Assembly (NCBI RefSeq): GCF_029867415.1
Contig: NC_081184.1
Location: forward strand, 79,706,364 to 79,770,363
Direction: 5' to 3'
Source of the DNA: Vicia villosa
Lineage: Eukaryota; Streptophyta; Magnoliopsida; Fabales; Fabaceae
DNA: 64,000 bases
Of the stretch, positions 12,151 to 23,015 are shown piece after piece. The notes beneath the pieces were generated by a model that was given only the letters and a program-made list of their open reading frames with translations, was not told where the DNA came from and ran no database searches. How positions within the stretch are numbered: the first letter of the stretch is position 1; each line of letters starts with the position of its first letter. Both the position numbers and the translations under genes were made by a program.

Positions 12151-12203
12151 GACAAAAATTTGAATGTTCCTAATTTTTGACTTGTCAACAAACAATAATC
12201 AAA

Positions 12204-14311
12204 TTCTCAATGTCAAAGTTGCAACGACTTGTCAACAAAAATGGTCTCCCAAGAAGGATAGGAGTTTCTTCATCTTCAGGAATGTCCATGATGTGGAAGT
12301 CAACAGGGAATACAAACTTATCAACCTCCACTAGTACGTCCTCAGCTACCCCATATGATTTCTTGATGGTGTGATCAGCGAACTTCAACTTTGTCTCACT
12401 TTCACTTATCTTTCCCAATTCAAGCTTTTTAAAGATAGATAATGGCATTAAACTCACACTAGAACCAGAATCAATGAGTATCTTTTTAAACATTCTGTTC
12501 TTGATGGTACATGGTATCGCCACCGCTCCAGGGTCTTTCTTCTTGATGGGAATCTTCCTTGCTGGAGAGACTATACTACACTTTTCAGTTACCACTTCAG
12601 GTTCCCCTCCTACAGGTCTCTTTTTAGAAATCACTTCTTTCATGAATTTCTTGTACAAAGGCATATTCTCCAGTGCTTCAAAGAAGGGTAAGTTAATCTC
12701 TAACTTTTTGAACATTGCAGCAAACTTCTCAAAATCCTTCTCTTTTGAATCCTTCTTGGCTACTCTAGAGGGGAATGGTAATTTAATCACCGGTTTAGCC
12801 TCCTTTTTATTTTTCTCTTCAAGTGGCTTAACCGGTAGTACCACTACTTCAGGTTCTTTCACATTCTCTCTTATTTCAAGATCTACCTCTATTACCAAGT
12901 TGTCATCTATTTCCTTTTTTTCTTCAGACTCTGGTATTTTATGACTTCTTGTTGTGACAACATTGATATTCTCTTGGTTTTTTGGATTTTTCACAGTTGA
13001 GCTCGGAAGGGTACCTTGTGCCTGTAGAGTGAGATGTTGTGCTATCTGACCCACTTGAACTTCCAGATTTTTGATTGAAGCTGTGGTGTTCCTATGGTTG
13101 TTTCTCGTCTCTTCTTGAAATAGAGAACATTGTTCGACCAGTCTCTCAATAGCTACTTCCCATTCTGCCTTCTGAGGCACTTGTTGTTGCTGATCTTTCC
13201 AAGAGAAGTTTGGATGATTCTTCCACCCCAGATTATAGGTGTTAGAATAAGGATTGTTCTGCTTCAAGAACTTGATCTCTTCAATTTGTTGAGGAGTTGC
13301 AAAACAATATACAGTTTGGTGAGGACCTTGGCAAATTTCACAGATTACAGGTTGAGCTTGTTGGACTTGAGCAACCTGTTGAGTACCTATATTCATCGCC
13401 TTCAATCTCTTTTCTATCTCTGCAGCTATTGCATCTTCAACCCGAATTTTTGAGGTTTCCAACTTCAGATCAATAACTCTTTCCGGCTTATTAGTACACC
13501 TGTCATACAACTCCAAATGCTCATTTGCAGCTATCGCTTCAATGATCTTGATAATTCCGGAGGCTGTTGTGAAATTTGTTGAGCCTCCAGCTGCTGTATC
13601 GATTAACTGCTTTGTTTTCATTTTCAGCCCATTGACAAATATTTGCATTTGGTCGGTTTTGTCCATGTTGTGAGTGGGACATGCTACTAGGGTCCTCTTG
13701 AATCTTTTATAAGCATCTCCTAAGAGTTCACCCTCCTGCTGCTTGAAATTCAAAATATCATACCTCTTCCTTATAAAGACCGAGGCGGGAAAATACTCAT
13801 TCAAGAAAGCCTTTTCCATTTCTTCCCATGACGTGATGCTGCCCGCTAGAAGGGAATAAAACCACTCTTCTGCTTCTTCTGCCAAGGTGAATGGGAACAT
13901 TCTCAGCTTCTTGGCCTCTTCTGTATGACCTTCGATTTTCAAAGTTGTACTCATGGTCAGAAACCTCTGTAGGTGCTTGTTTGCATCTTCATTAACCTTT
14001 CCGGTGAAAGGCTTTCTTTCGAGCTGAGTGATGGTGCTTGGATGCAATTGAAAATTAGGAACATTCACCGGTTGGTTGATAATTGTTTGTCTTCCCCCCG
14101 GTGTATTTGCAACACCATAGTCTCCAAGAAGTCTCTCAGGTAGAGGTGGATTCTCGCCCATAACTTCTTCTTCACTTTCAGAATCTGAATGAACTGTCAC
14201 AACTTCTTCTTCGGATTCCAGTTTATTTTGACGAGCTTGTCTACGCCTTGCGTGCAAGGTTCTTTCAATTTCTGCGTCAAAAGATAAATCAGCTGAGGAC
14301 TTTCCTCGCAT
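12204..14311 (-). pseudogene. gag-pro: Athila-like gag-protease, second tandem copy, truncated
   Basis: Starts at ATG 14,311 (MRGKSSADLSF), 120 bp after the primer binding site. It contains an acidic N-terminus, the retrotransposon gag domain (about residues 100-270), a short zinc knuckle CX2CX3HX4C (CEICQGPHQTVYC), a Lys/Glu-rich linker, and an aspartic protease with DSGSS and LLGRPF motifs. The coding match to the other copy stops at 12,204. The last few codons down to 12,185 are read-in from Ogre-A LTR sequence. In the shared part it differs from the 34,538-36,245 copy at about two positions (one Leu/Val, one Lys/Glu), so the two are of nearly equal age. Confidence 0.9.
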
Positions 14312-14430
14312 ACAAAGATTAGAGCAGATTAGTCGAAATTAGAAAAGAAATAAAAATGCAGAAAATAAAATTTTAGTCGCAGAGCAACAAAATTCTAACT
14401 GAACTCAACTTAAACTCAATATTATGGCAG

Positions 14431-14448
14431 TCCCCGGCAACGGCGCCA
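14431..14448 (-). other. Athila-type primer binding site, second unit
   Basis: The minus strand reads TGGCGCCGTTGCCGGGGA, six bases after the end of the LTR at 14,455. This is the tRNA-Asp type site usual for Athila elements. Confidence 0.88.
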
Positions 14449-14454
14449 AAAACT

Positions 14455-16028
14455 TGATCGGAAAAATAGCAAGTGTACTATTTTGCCTCTTGTAATAATA
14501 GGGAAAATTCCCCGAATGTCGATCTCAGGGACTGCGCAGGAATAATGAGTTCAATTCAAGGTTCAATTAAACAAAAACTTCAATGGGGTTTTGTTTGGTA
14601 ATTATAACTTAACGAAAAATAGAATAAGCAGTAAATGAAATTGACTTTGTAACAAAGATGAGTAATATGCTAGGGATAGTGGATGATTGACAATGTAACA
14701 ACTCTGAAATTTCTATTGCAACAACTTATTTTAAATAATCAATTACCGGTTCTTAAGGTTGTTTGATCCTAAGTCCTTAGTGAAAAAACCTTTGATCCTT
14801 CATCCTAAACCCTAAGTCCTTAGAGGTTTACAATGAAATCAAGCAATTAAGTTATCAAGAATATCCGGTTACTATAAGGTATTCCTAGTCCTAGGTAATA
14901 TCTATTATAGCATATTCTCATGAAAGCATTATCAATGGTGGTCCGCCTAAATGATAATCATAGATCAATTCCAATTTGTCCGAAAGGAAAAGCATTAGAA
15001 ACATCAAGAGAATAAATCAACAATTAAAAACATGATTGTTATTGCAATTGCAAACTCAGAGTCATTACAAAGTTAAATCAGAGCCACCCCCCTAGCATTG
15101 GGGGGTTTAGCTACTCATAGTATTCAAAGAAAACACAATATAGAATAAAGACATTACAAGAAATTGGAGGAGATTGAATCTTCAATTGCTTCCGTTCATG
15201 AAGATCTTCTTCTCTCCCAAACCCTTGCTTTCTCCAATCTTTTATCGTATTCTTTTCTCTAATCTGTCCAAAAGTGTCTCTTTTCTTTTCCCAAAGGTTG
15301 TTTTTATACTTTCTCTTCTATTCCGGTTGAAACCAAATGCCAAGAATACCCTTCATGATCCTATTTGAGTGAGGAAGCGTAAAAACACATATTCAGCCCG
15401 CGCTCATCAACACGGGCCGTGTTCCTGCACACGGGCGCCCGTGTTGATCCTCTGACTTTGGTTCAAACTCGCATTTCCAGCCACATTTCAACACGGGTGC
15501 CCGTGTTGATTAACACGGTCCGTGTGAACCCTTAACTTCATAGTTTGGCTTTGTGTTCTTCATCAAAGTTGTAGCCCTTTTCGTTAGCGAAATTTTGCCA
15601 CCGGAACCGCGTCATTCCGAGTTACGAAGCTCTAGTTATGATCAAAATACTACACGCATATCACGATGAGAAACTTGCTGAAAATTTCCATATCTCACAC
15701 TTGCTAACACAAGTCGTGTCAGCCCCGTGACTTTCATCTCTTTTGCATTTTCTTTGCCACGCTTCATCCTACATGGCCAGTTTCATGTGACACAGGCGGT
15801 CGTGTCAGACCTCATGTAGCTTGACTTTTCACTTCCTTCAAAACTCCCCTTTTTGTACTTTTTGGCATTGATTTGTCTCGATTTATTCCTTTAAGCCTGC
15901 AAACAGTAAAATACACAACCAAAGCATAAAATGTAGAGTAAAGAAATAAAACACTCAATAACATAACTTAAACATACTTAAACATACTTAAAAACAACGG
16001 TAAATATATGTGTGAAAACCACTGATCA
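14455..16028 (-). repeat. Athila-like LTR shared between the two tandem units
   Basis: A 1,574 bp LTR bounded by TGATCA at both ends, preceded on the minus strand by a polypurine tract and followed by a primer binding site. By eye it differs from the LTR at 36,389-37,962 at about five positions. It contains several CACGGGC-type inverted repeats (15,405-15,525 and around 15,795-15,815) and a TATA box. Confidence 0.93.
15301..15308 (-). promoter_or_regulatory. Candidate TATA box of the Athila-like LTR
   Basis: The minus strand reads AGTATAAAAACAACC about 720 bp into the LTR. It is the best TATA-like element on the sense strand and recurs at the same offset (37,235-37,242) in the other LTR. The transcription start itself cannot be seen. 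Confidence 0.5.
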
Positions 16029-16044
16029 AACTCCCCCAAACTTA
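16029..16044 (-). other. Athila-like polypurine tract
   Basis: The minus strand reads TAAGTTTGGGGGAGTT immediately before the LTR start TGATCAGTGG. It would prime plus-strand DNA synthesis. Its presence shows that the LTR at 14,455-16,028 is the 3' LTR of the unit to its right. Confidence 0.85.
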
Positions 16045-17141
16045 AACCGTTGCTTGACCTCAAGCGACAATTACAAAAGTTAATGACCCTCAAAGCACAC
16101 GGTGTTCATACGTGAGATATCCGTCTGTACTGATCAAGAAACAGTTGGTTCGGCATTCACATGACGCGACGAGTTTTGTTACCACATTAAACCTCAAGCT
16201 CCCGTTTTGGATACCTCTCCAACTATGCTTTGCACTTAAGTCTCTTTCTGATTTTCCTCCTCTTTCATTCAGACAATCATATTAAGGCACTGCATCTGTT
16301 ATAATACTCATCACTTGCATGAGACGAATCAAAGCTTCTTATTTTCTTTTCGTGGCACCAAACTAGCAGCATTGGCTACTTTTTATTACCGATGAAATTT
16401 TCAAACTTTGCAGTTATATATTGTCCTTTTGGACGACGTTTGGGGATCAATCTCCTTTGGGCTGAATAACCGGGTGAGGGTTACCCAACTTAGCGAGCTG
16501 ATTGCCTTTTACCGCCTTTTCATCATTTGGTGCCAACTTTATATCTCTTTATTTTTTTTTTCAACCAGTCACCATGCAAGTGAATCTGAATTATGCCAGA
16601 CTGTATCAATAAACTACTCAAGAAGTACTTCTCAAGAGACAAGTACTATGGTGCAAATCTACACGTTAGACTCGTATTTCTTTTAGGGAACCAAGGGTGT
16701 TTAAACAAACCTCTTCTTGTCACATTATTCCGCACTTCCTGTCCTCAAACAAACCTCGCTTCATCTCTATATACTATTCCCGATCGCTCTTTAGGATCAA
16801 AACTTTCTTCAACAAAAATTAAAATTTCGGTCAAAATTTGGGCAGAATTCACTATATGGTTTCACATCATACCAATAACATAAAAATAAAATGCAAAGAG
16901 AAGAACCTCCCCCAAACTTGAACTAAACATTGGCCTCAATGTTTCAGAACGAGCCTGAGAGAGGTGACTCACAGAGGGTAATGCACTCTAATGATCACTT
17001 CCAAGCTTTCACCAGAGACGTCCTCTTTTATTTCCTGAAAATAAAATAAACAAACAGAGAAATTAATTATTAAAAGTGTGGGTTGCCTCCCACAAAGCGC
17101 TTCGTTTAACGTCGCATGGCTCGACGGTCCAATACCCTTTA
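16045..17141 (-). other. Athila-like 3' untranslated region
   Basis: About 1.1 kb lies between the gag-pro stop and the polypurine tract. I found no RT, RNase H or integrase motif on either strand; the few ORFs are short and not family-like. The pol gene has therefore been replaced or deleted. The part next to the gag-pro stop (around 17,080-17,140) resembles the leader seen in other legume Athila copies. Confidence 0.65.
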
Positions 17142-17881
17142 TTAAGGAGGGTATTTTCGCTTCCACACCTGGTTGCTTTTCACCTTCGCAACCAAAAATT
17201 CATGATGATGAAAAGTATGGACAACTTTTTTCTTCAATTCACTTCCCACATTCTTCTTCTCACCTTGCTCTTTCTTAGGACTTTTGATAGCTATATGAGT
17301 TGGTTCCACCAGAGAGGCTATGCTTGAAACTTTTTCTTGGAGATGTTTAGGGCTTTTGTATTCTCCCTCACTTTCGATCATACCAACAGAAGCTTGATCA
17401 TTTACACCTGCACTTTGTTTCTTGACTTCTAACATCTTTAAGGTTACTTCTTCATTAAAGGCTTTCACCGTCAGAGTCCCTTTCTCAATGTCAAAGTTGC
17501 AACGACTTGTCAACAAAAATGGTCTCCCAAGAAGGATAGGAGTTTCTTCATCTTCAGGAATGTCCATGATGTGGAAGTCAACAGGGAATACAAACTTATC
17601 AACCTCCACTAGTACGTCCTCAGCTACCCCATATGATTTCTTGATGGTGTGATCAGCGAACTTCAACTTTGTCTCACTTTCACTTATCTTTCCCAATTCA
17701 AGCTTTTTAAAGATAGATAATGGCATTAAACTCACACTAGAACCAGAATCAATGAGTATCTTTTTAAACATTCTGTTCTTGATGGTACATGGTATCGCCA
17801 CCGCTCCAGGGTCTTTCTTCTTGATGGGAATCTTCCTTGCTGGAGAGACTATACTACACTTTTCAGTTACCACTTCAGGTT
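17142..17881 (-). pseudogene. gag-pro: Athila-like gag-protease, C-terminal part of the first unit
   Basis: This is the continuation, across the NOg insertion, of the gag frame at 34,538-36,245. It holds the protease with DSGSS (Asp at residue 42 counted from Met 17,873) and the LLGRPFLLTSRC motif, then about 100 Lys/Glu/Val-rich residues to a stop at 17,142. The five bases 17,877-17,881 (AGGTT) are one copy of the target-site duplication. Over the overlapping part it matches the 12,204-12,600 copy without a difference that I noticed. The protease tail seen here is missing from the truncated second copy. Confidence 0.9.
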
Positions 17882-18526
17882 TGTCGCACGCTCGCGAAAA
17901 ATGAACAGAGTCGCCACCAATATATTTATCCCATAAGGGAAAGGAATATCAGAAAACCTAACAAAGGAAGGAACAAGGTCTTGCGACCAGAGAATCAAGG
18001 TACGGGAGTCGGTTACGCGAGGGGAAGGTATTAGCACCCCTCGCGCCCATCGTACTCGATGGTATCCACCTATGTTTGTTTCTATCTAAAGGGTGTATAC
18101 TATGTCTATGTCTAAATGCGAAATGAATGCAAAATGTAGGGAAAAGAAAGAATTGTACTCGTACGGGCCCTACCCCGCTGCCTACGTATCCTTTTCAGGA
18201 ATCAGAGTTACCGTAGCTCGGCTCACGTTTTTCTGTTTGTTTTTGTGTTTTTTAGTTGGGCGGAGTCAACGCTCGCGTTCTTGCACAAGGGGACAGCCTA
18301 GGATGCAATGGAACGGAGATAACGATGCCCTTAAGAAGAAGAAAGAGATTGGTTTGTGTCTTTTAGGGTAGATGAGTGATGAACAGTACCCAATACCGGG
18401 CCACTCACCACTTTCTCTACTTTGTTTTAGTCTGAACCATTGTTAGGTGTTTTAAAGTGTTTTTGGTTGTGTATTTTTTAAGGGAATTTACTTCACGATC
18501 CGAATCACATGAAATGTATAATGATC

Positions 18527-18783
18527 GAGAAGCAGATTAGGGAATGAATCCCACTCACTTCCATCCCATTATGTAATGTTTGAGAAACAGATTAGAGAAT
18601 GAATCTCACTCATTTCTCTCCCATTAATTAATGTTTGAGAAACAGATTAGGGAATGAATCCCACTCGTTTCTCTCCCATTAAGTAGTGACCGAGAAACAG
18701 ATTAGGGAATGAATCCCACTCGTTTCTATGCCACTAAGCGATTGAGAAACAGATTAGGGAATGAATCCCACTCATTTCTCTAT
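18527..18783 (-). repeat. 55 bp tandem hairpin repeat in NOg 3' LTR
   Basis: Five imperfect units. Each contains GAGAAAC, a core GGGAATGAATCCC and GTTTCTC or CATTTCTC. The outer pair GAGAAA/TTTCTC and the inner pair GGGA/TCCC can both fold. The same array is at 30,368-30,624 in the 5' LTR. Confidence 0.85.
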
Positions 18784-20063
18784 CACTTTCTTAATGTGAT
18801 TCGCATCTTCCTTTTATTAGCGTTTTAAAGAGTTGAAGAGAAAAAGAATGCAACGGGGAACTATTTCTAAATTCTAATCTAAGTTGTTCTAATTCCTATT
18901 TAAGAGCTAAACTAAAATTTAAAGGAAAGCATACTAAGGTTATAACAACATAGGCCAAAAATAAGGCCAAAAACTAAGCAACAAAGTCACACGACAATTA
19001 CACAAAACGATCATGGAAATAGTACAAAAACGATTCAAGCATTAGTACGAAAATGAAACTAAAAAATACTACTATTTTTTTATGAGTTTTTTATGGAAGG
19101 GAAAAGAATTTCACATTGAGTAAAAAGACTAAACAAACTAGCTTAAAACTAATTTTTTATTATTTTCTATGTCATTTTTTATTACTTAAAAATCGGACAA
19201 AATTGTGATTCTAAATGTTATTATTATCCAAAACTCTAATGAGAGAATATGATTTTATATGCTTTTTGTTACCTAAAAGAAATAATCGAAAACAAACTAT
19301 GTACAAAAACTAAGTCTACACATGGAATAATGGGGTCAGGGGGTGAATGTTAAAAATAGTTGGTGCAGTTAGTAACTGGCGCAGGGCCCAGGCTGGTGGC
19401 CCATCAGAATTGTTTTTTTGTTACAAATTCTCAGCACCAAAAACGGACGGTAGATGGGCCACAGGTGGTGTGTGAACAGCAATTCGTTTGGCCCATAGCA
19501 CTTGATCCAATTAATTCAGATCTCGTATTCAGATTTTTGTTAATTGCCAACCAAATTCATTAATCCAATCAATTAACCTCAATTATACTACATCACTATC
19601 AATTAATATTCAGATTAAAAATTAACCTAAAGTTTAATCAAATCAAATAAAAACGAAAATTAAAAGGAAAGGGATTTAGGGTTACTAATGTGACGCATCA
19701 GCTTCCAAACTCCCAAAGGGACTCTGCTCTCCTTCTTCATGAATGCGGCGGCGCGACGAACGGAAAGATCCTCTCCGGCAATAAGTCTCCGTGTGAATCA
19801 AAGAACGACGCCATCCTCTTGCCTCTCCGCCTCGCTCTCACCTACTCGCGGCGGTGGATAGCTCAACCTTCTCTGATTCTCCGAGAAAATGATACTCCCT
19901 CCGTCTCCTTTCAAATTCTCGATTCTTCATCTCAACCGACCATCTCTTCGTTCGCTCTCCTTCCTTGCTTCTGATTCAAATTGACCGGTTCAGTGCTTCT
20001 CCGACCAACTCATCTTTCGCGTCTCAGATTCAATAACAAGAGCAAGCGATAAACAGATTCAAC

Positions 20064-20687
20064 TCATCTTTCTGGTATCGATGATGCCACTCGATAAATC
20101 CAGAGGATTCTTGCTCCAGGTAAACGTTTCGCCTTTCTTCTGCTATTGATCTTTCTGTTTATCGTGAACCATTCTGAATCTTCATCTTGACGCTTGGATT
20201 CGTCCGTCTGATTTATTATGGCTTGCAGTGTGTTGAAGGTGCAGAATGGTGAAGTGAAGAGATGAAGATAGGAGAGAGGATCTGAGATGGAGGTTGATCT
20301 CTGATGAAAAGGAAGAGTGTGATGAAGATTCGTGAGTTGTGATGAAGATGGATTATTGAGGTGTGATAGGAGAAGGCTTCTGTTGAGAGGTTGAAGATGA
20401 ATTGTTGAATATGGTGGATTGAAGTTGAAGGTGGGAGAAGAATGAATGGATGGAAGTGAAGGGAAAATGAAGATAGTGGAGAAAGAGATTGAAAGAGAAG
20501 AAGAAGAAAATGGTGAATTGGAAAAATGAACCGACCCCCGGTGTATGAATGGTGATGCTGATATATAGATGAATTTGAAGGTGAATTCAGTTGGAGAAAG
20601 GAGTTCCTGGCTGTTAGATTGGAGGGAGTTAGTTACCAAACTGAGGGTGGAGATTGAGTCTAAAATGAGGTTAGTTATAACTGTCAA
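20064..20687 (-). other. 207-codon ORF inside NOg LTR, sense strand (doubtful as a gene)
   Basis: An uninterrupted frame rich in Ser, Leu and Pro with no recognisable domain, membrane segment or motif. A copy at 31,904-32,527 in the 5' LTR differs by two residues. Because the LTRs are nearly identical by descent, its presence in both is not independent evidence of coding. The composition suggests pyrimidine-rich DNA rather than a protein. Confidence 0.25.
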
Positions 20688-22694
20688 GTTCTTCTCCTCT
20701 TTCTGTTTTTCTGTTACTGATTCTGAATAATTCTGTTAGGAATCGGTTGCATTCTGTTATGCTGTTAGGAATAGTTAGTTGGTGGTTAGGAGTTAGTTTT
20801 CTGTTATGAAATTTGTTCTTTTTCTGTTGGAGTTTTGGTGTGTTGAAGAAGTTTGTTACCGATTCTGCTATGCCGACTTTCTTCTAATATTTCCTGTTAG
20901 CTGCAAGTTGATTTTGGTTTTCTCTTTTTTCTTCTAATTGTTATGCTGAATCTTTTTGTTCTGTTATGCTGAATTTTGGTTTATTGTTTCAGAATGCTGC
21001 AGGGCTGTTTGGATTAGTGTATGGACTCTTGGGGATGAATGAAGGCATGGCTAAGCTTAATAGTGAAGAATTTTGTTGGAATTGTGGCATTTGAATGGCT
21101 GGGCTGTCACTGCCGAGAATATGAAGGTGGGTATGGTTGAATGATATTTCTTTTCTTTTTGTTTGAATAGCAGCCTTAGCAGTTACTTGTTAGAAACTCC
21201 GGATTGTTACTCGAAACGCAAATAAATGTCAAATAGAGGTGCTGTTATGAATAGAGATGCTGTTATGAATAGAGGTGCTTTGAACTTGAATAGAGGTGCT
21301 GAATTGGAATTGTTTACTTTTGAATAGATGTAGGATTGAGTGTATGCAATGGTTGTTGGTACGGCCGCGGGGCTGCTTTGTTTATACTGCGTGTTTTTCT
21401 TGATTTTTGCCTCTGTTGTTATATGCAGGTTAAGAATGAGACTGTTAATATATATATAGGTGACAATGGTGCCTTTGTGTGATCATGTTCTGATTTGTGT
21501 GTTTTAGAATAGGCTTTTGAATGTTTGTGATGATGGTTGACTCGAATATGGTTTTGAAATGGTTTGAATTTCTATTTGGTGCAGAGGGTTATTTGAACTG
21601 TGTGGATTGGTTTTGGTTCATGTACAAAATGCTTGAAGTTTAACCAATTTGTCTACTGGTTTATGCAGGATGTGAAGTGAACTGAGCAGCTTGGCATACC
21701 TTTGGAAATAACATGGAGTAGATGGAAGTGGCTTATGGAGGGTTTTTTAGAAATAGGCTTAGGAGACTTGTGTAATTTTCAATATGCTGAATTTCTTTTA
21801 TACCCTTTGACTCATTGTAATGGATTGTAACTTTGACTTGAAACGCAAGGAATTTGAGTTGGAATTCTTTTACTTATACTTGAACTTTGAATGAAGCTTC
21901 ACCTTTTGTTGTAATCTCTTGTACGGATCAAACGAAATTTGAAGTTTGGTATTGACTTGTAATTATGGTACCAAGTAATGAACATTTCCCTCCATCTTTT
22001 AAATTTGAATTCTTGAATTTTGTATTTTTGAGATTGGATGGATTGAATGCTTTGAATTTGGAAGCCTTGCGTTCATGTCTTATAATTTTGAATCATGATA
22101 AACTTTTGTCTCCTTTTTGTAACCCGAGTTCCAAGAAATTATCGTCTTAATCCAATCAGACTTGTACATTAAGAACTCGATGAATATTTCACAGTAATGA
22201 ATCCAATTTCAATTCGATTTTCAATATGCACTTGTGTCGAAACAACAACCAAACACCTCAATAATAATGAACTCACAACTCCATATTTTGCACCATGACA
22301 ACGTCTTTCCTCAGTTGATGCCCTTCATATAACCATAATGCTTTAGGGACCTTTTTGATGAAGACAAGGATTGGAGCACAGAAGGACACCTTAACATATG
22401 ATCCGATTACCCTTTGCTAGCGAACCTTGTAATTTGATGAATAAAAACTCCATGAATCAAACCCTAATTCCATGATCCCAGTGCTCAAAGAACAACCAGG
22501 TGAATCAAGTTTATTTCAAGTAGGAGCCTCAAACCAATAGAACCCTAATCCACTAGAAGACCTCTGATCCCCTGTCTCAAATTATTGGTTAATGATGCAT
22601 GTTATGTCAATGACCTAATGGAAAGATGCAGATGAATGCAAAGTGTGAGCCAGATAGAGATAAATTAGGGGTAGGACAAATTTGGGGTATGACA

Positions 22695-22709
22695 GCTGCC
22701 CCTATTTAA
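22695..22709 (-). other. NOg polypurine tract
   Basis: The minus strand reads TTAAATAGGGGCAGC directly before the 3' LTR start. Ogre-B has TAAATAGGGGCATC at the same place (54,371-54,384). Confidence 0.88.
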
Positions 22710-23015
22710 TCGTCTTATACTCGAAAGTGAGATTGGCGCTAGCCTTTCGAACATTCGAGGTAGAAGAAGATTAAATATCAGAGTACCAGAAATTTGTCTT
22801 AAAGAGAAGATGGTGTAAGTGTTATTCATATTTTTTGTTTGATATCTGCTGGGGAAAGAGAAATGTTTTTTTTTCTGATGGAAAACTTTACAGTGGGTAA
22901 TGGGTTTGAATGGAGATAGCTTATAACGTGGTAGCGGTGCCGACACGGGGTTTTCAAAGAGAATGGTTGTATGAAACAATGATCGAAAGAAAAAGACTTC
23001 GTACAATTTACGACT
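22710..23015 (-). other. NOg 3' untranslated region, stretch between satellite array and polypurine tract
   Basis: This 306 bp non-coding stretch has no repeat or motif that I recognise apart from T-rich runs. Confidence 0.5.

Larger units (their letters stand above)
10103..12203 (-). repeat. Ogre-A 5' LTR, promoter-distal segment (R/U5 side)
   Basis: This matches the downstream half of the intact Ogre-B 3' LTR (about 57,240-59,397) in reverse complement and ends with the terminus CGCGACA at 10,103. The other half is at 37,963-41,713, separated by the Athila-like insertion. Against Ogre-B, roughly 250-280 bp around the insertion point is missing, and a 90 bp tandem duplication is present near 11,987-12,150. 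Confidence 0.88.
17882..22694 (-). repeat. NOg 3' LTR
   Basis: A 4,813 bp LTR that on the minus strand starts TGTCATACCCC (22,694) and ends GTGCGACA (17,882). Close to its end is a PBS-like stretch GTGGCGACTCTG (17,906-17,922). It contains a 55 bp hairpin array (18,527-18,783) and a 207-codon sense ORF. Confidence 0.93.

Noticed and set aside
12474..12944. 156-codon plus-strand ORF, Ser/Thr/Phe-rich
   Set aside because: Antisense of the Lys/Glu-rich linker of the Athila-like gag gene; the composition follows from the complement.
18093..18371. 92-codon ORF repeated at 29,934-30,212
   Set aside because: Antisense within the NOg LTR and duplicated only because the LTR is; no domain.
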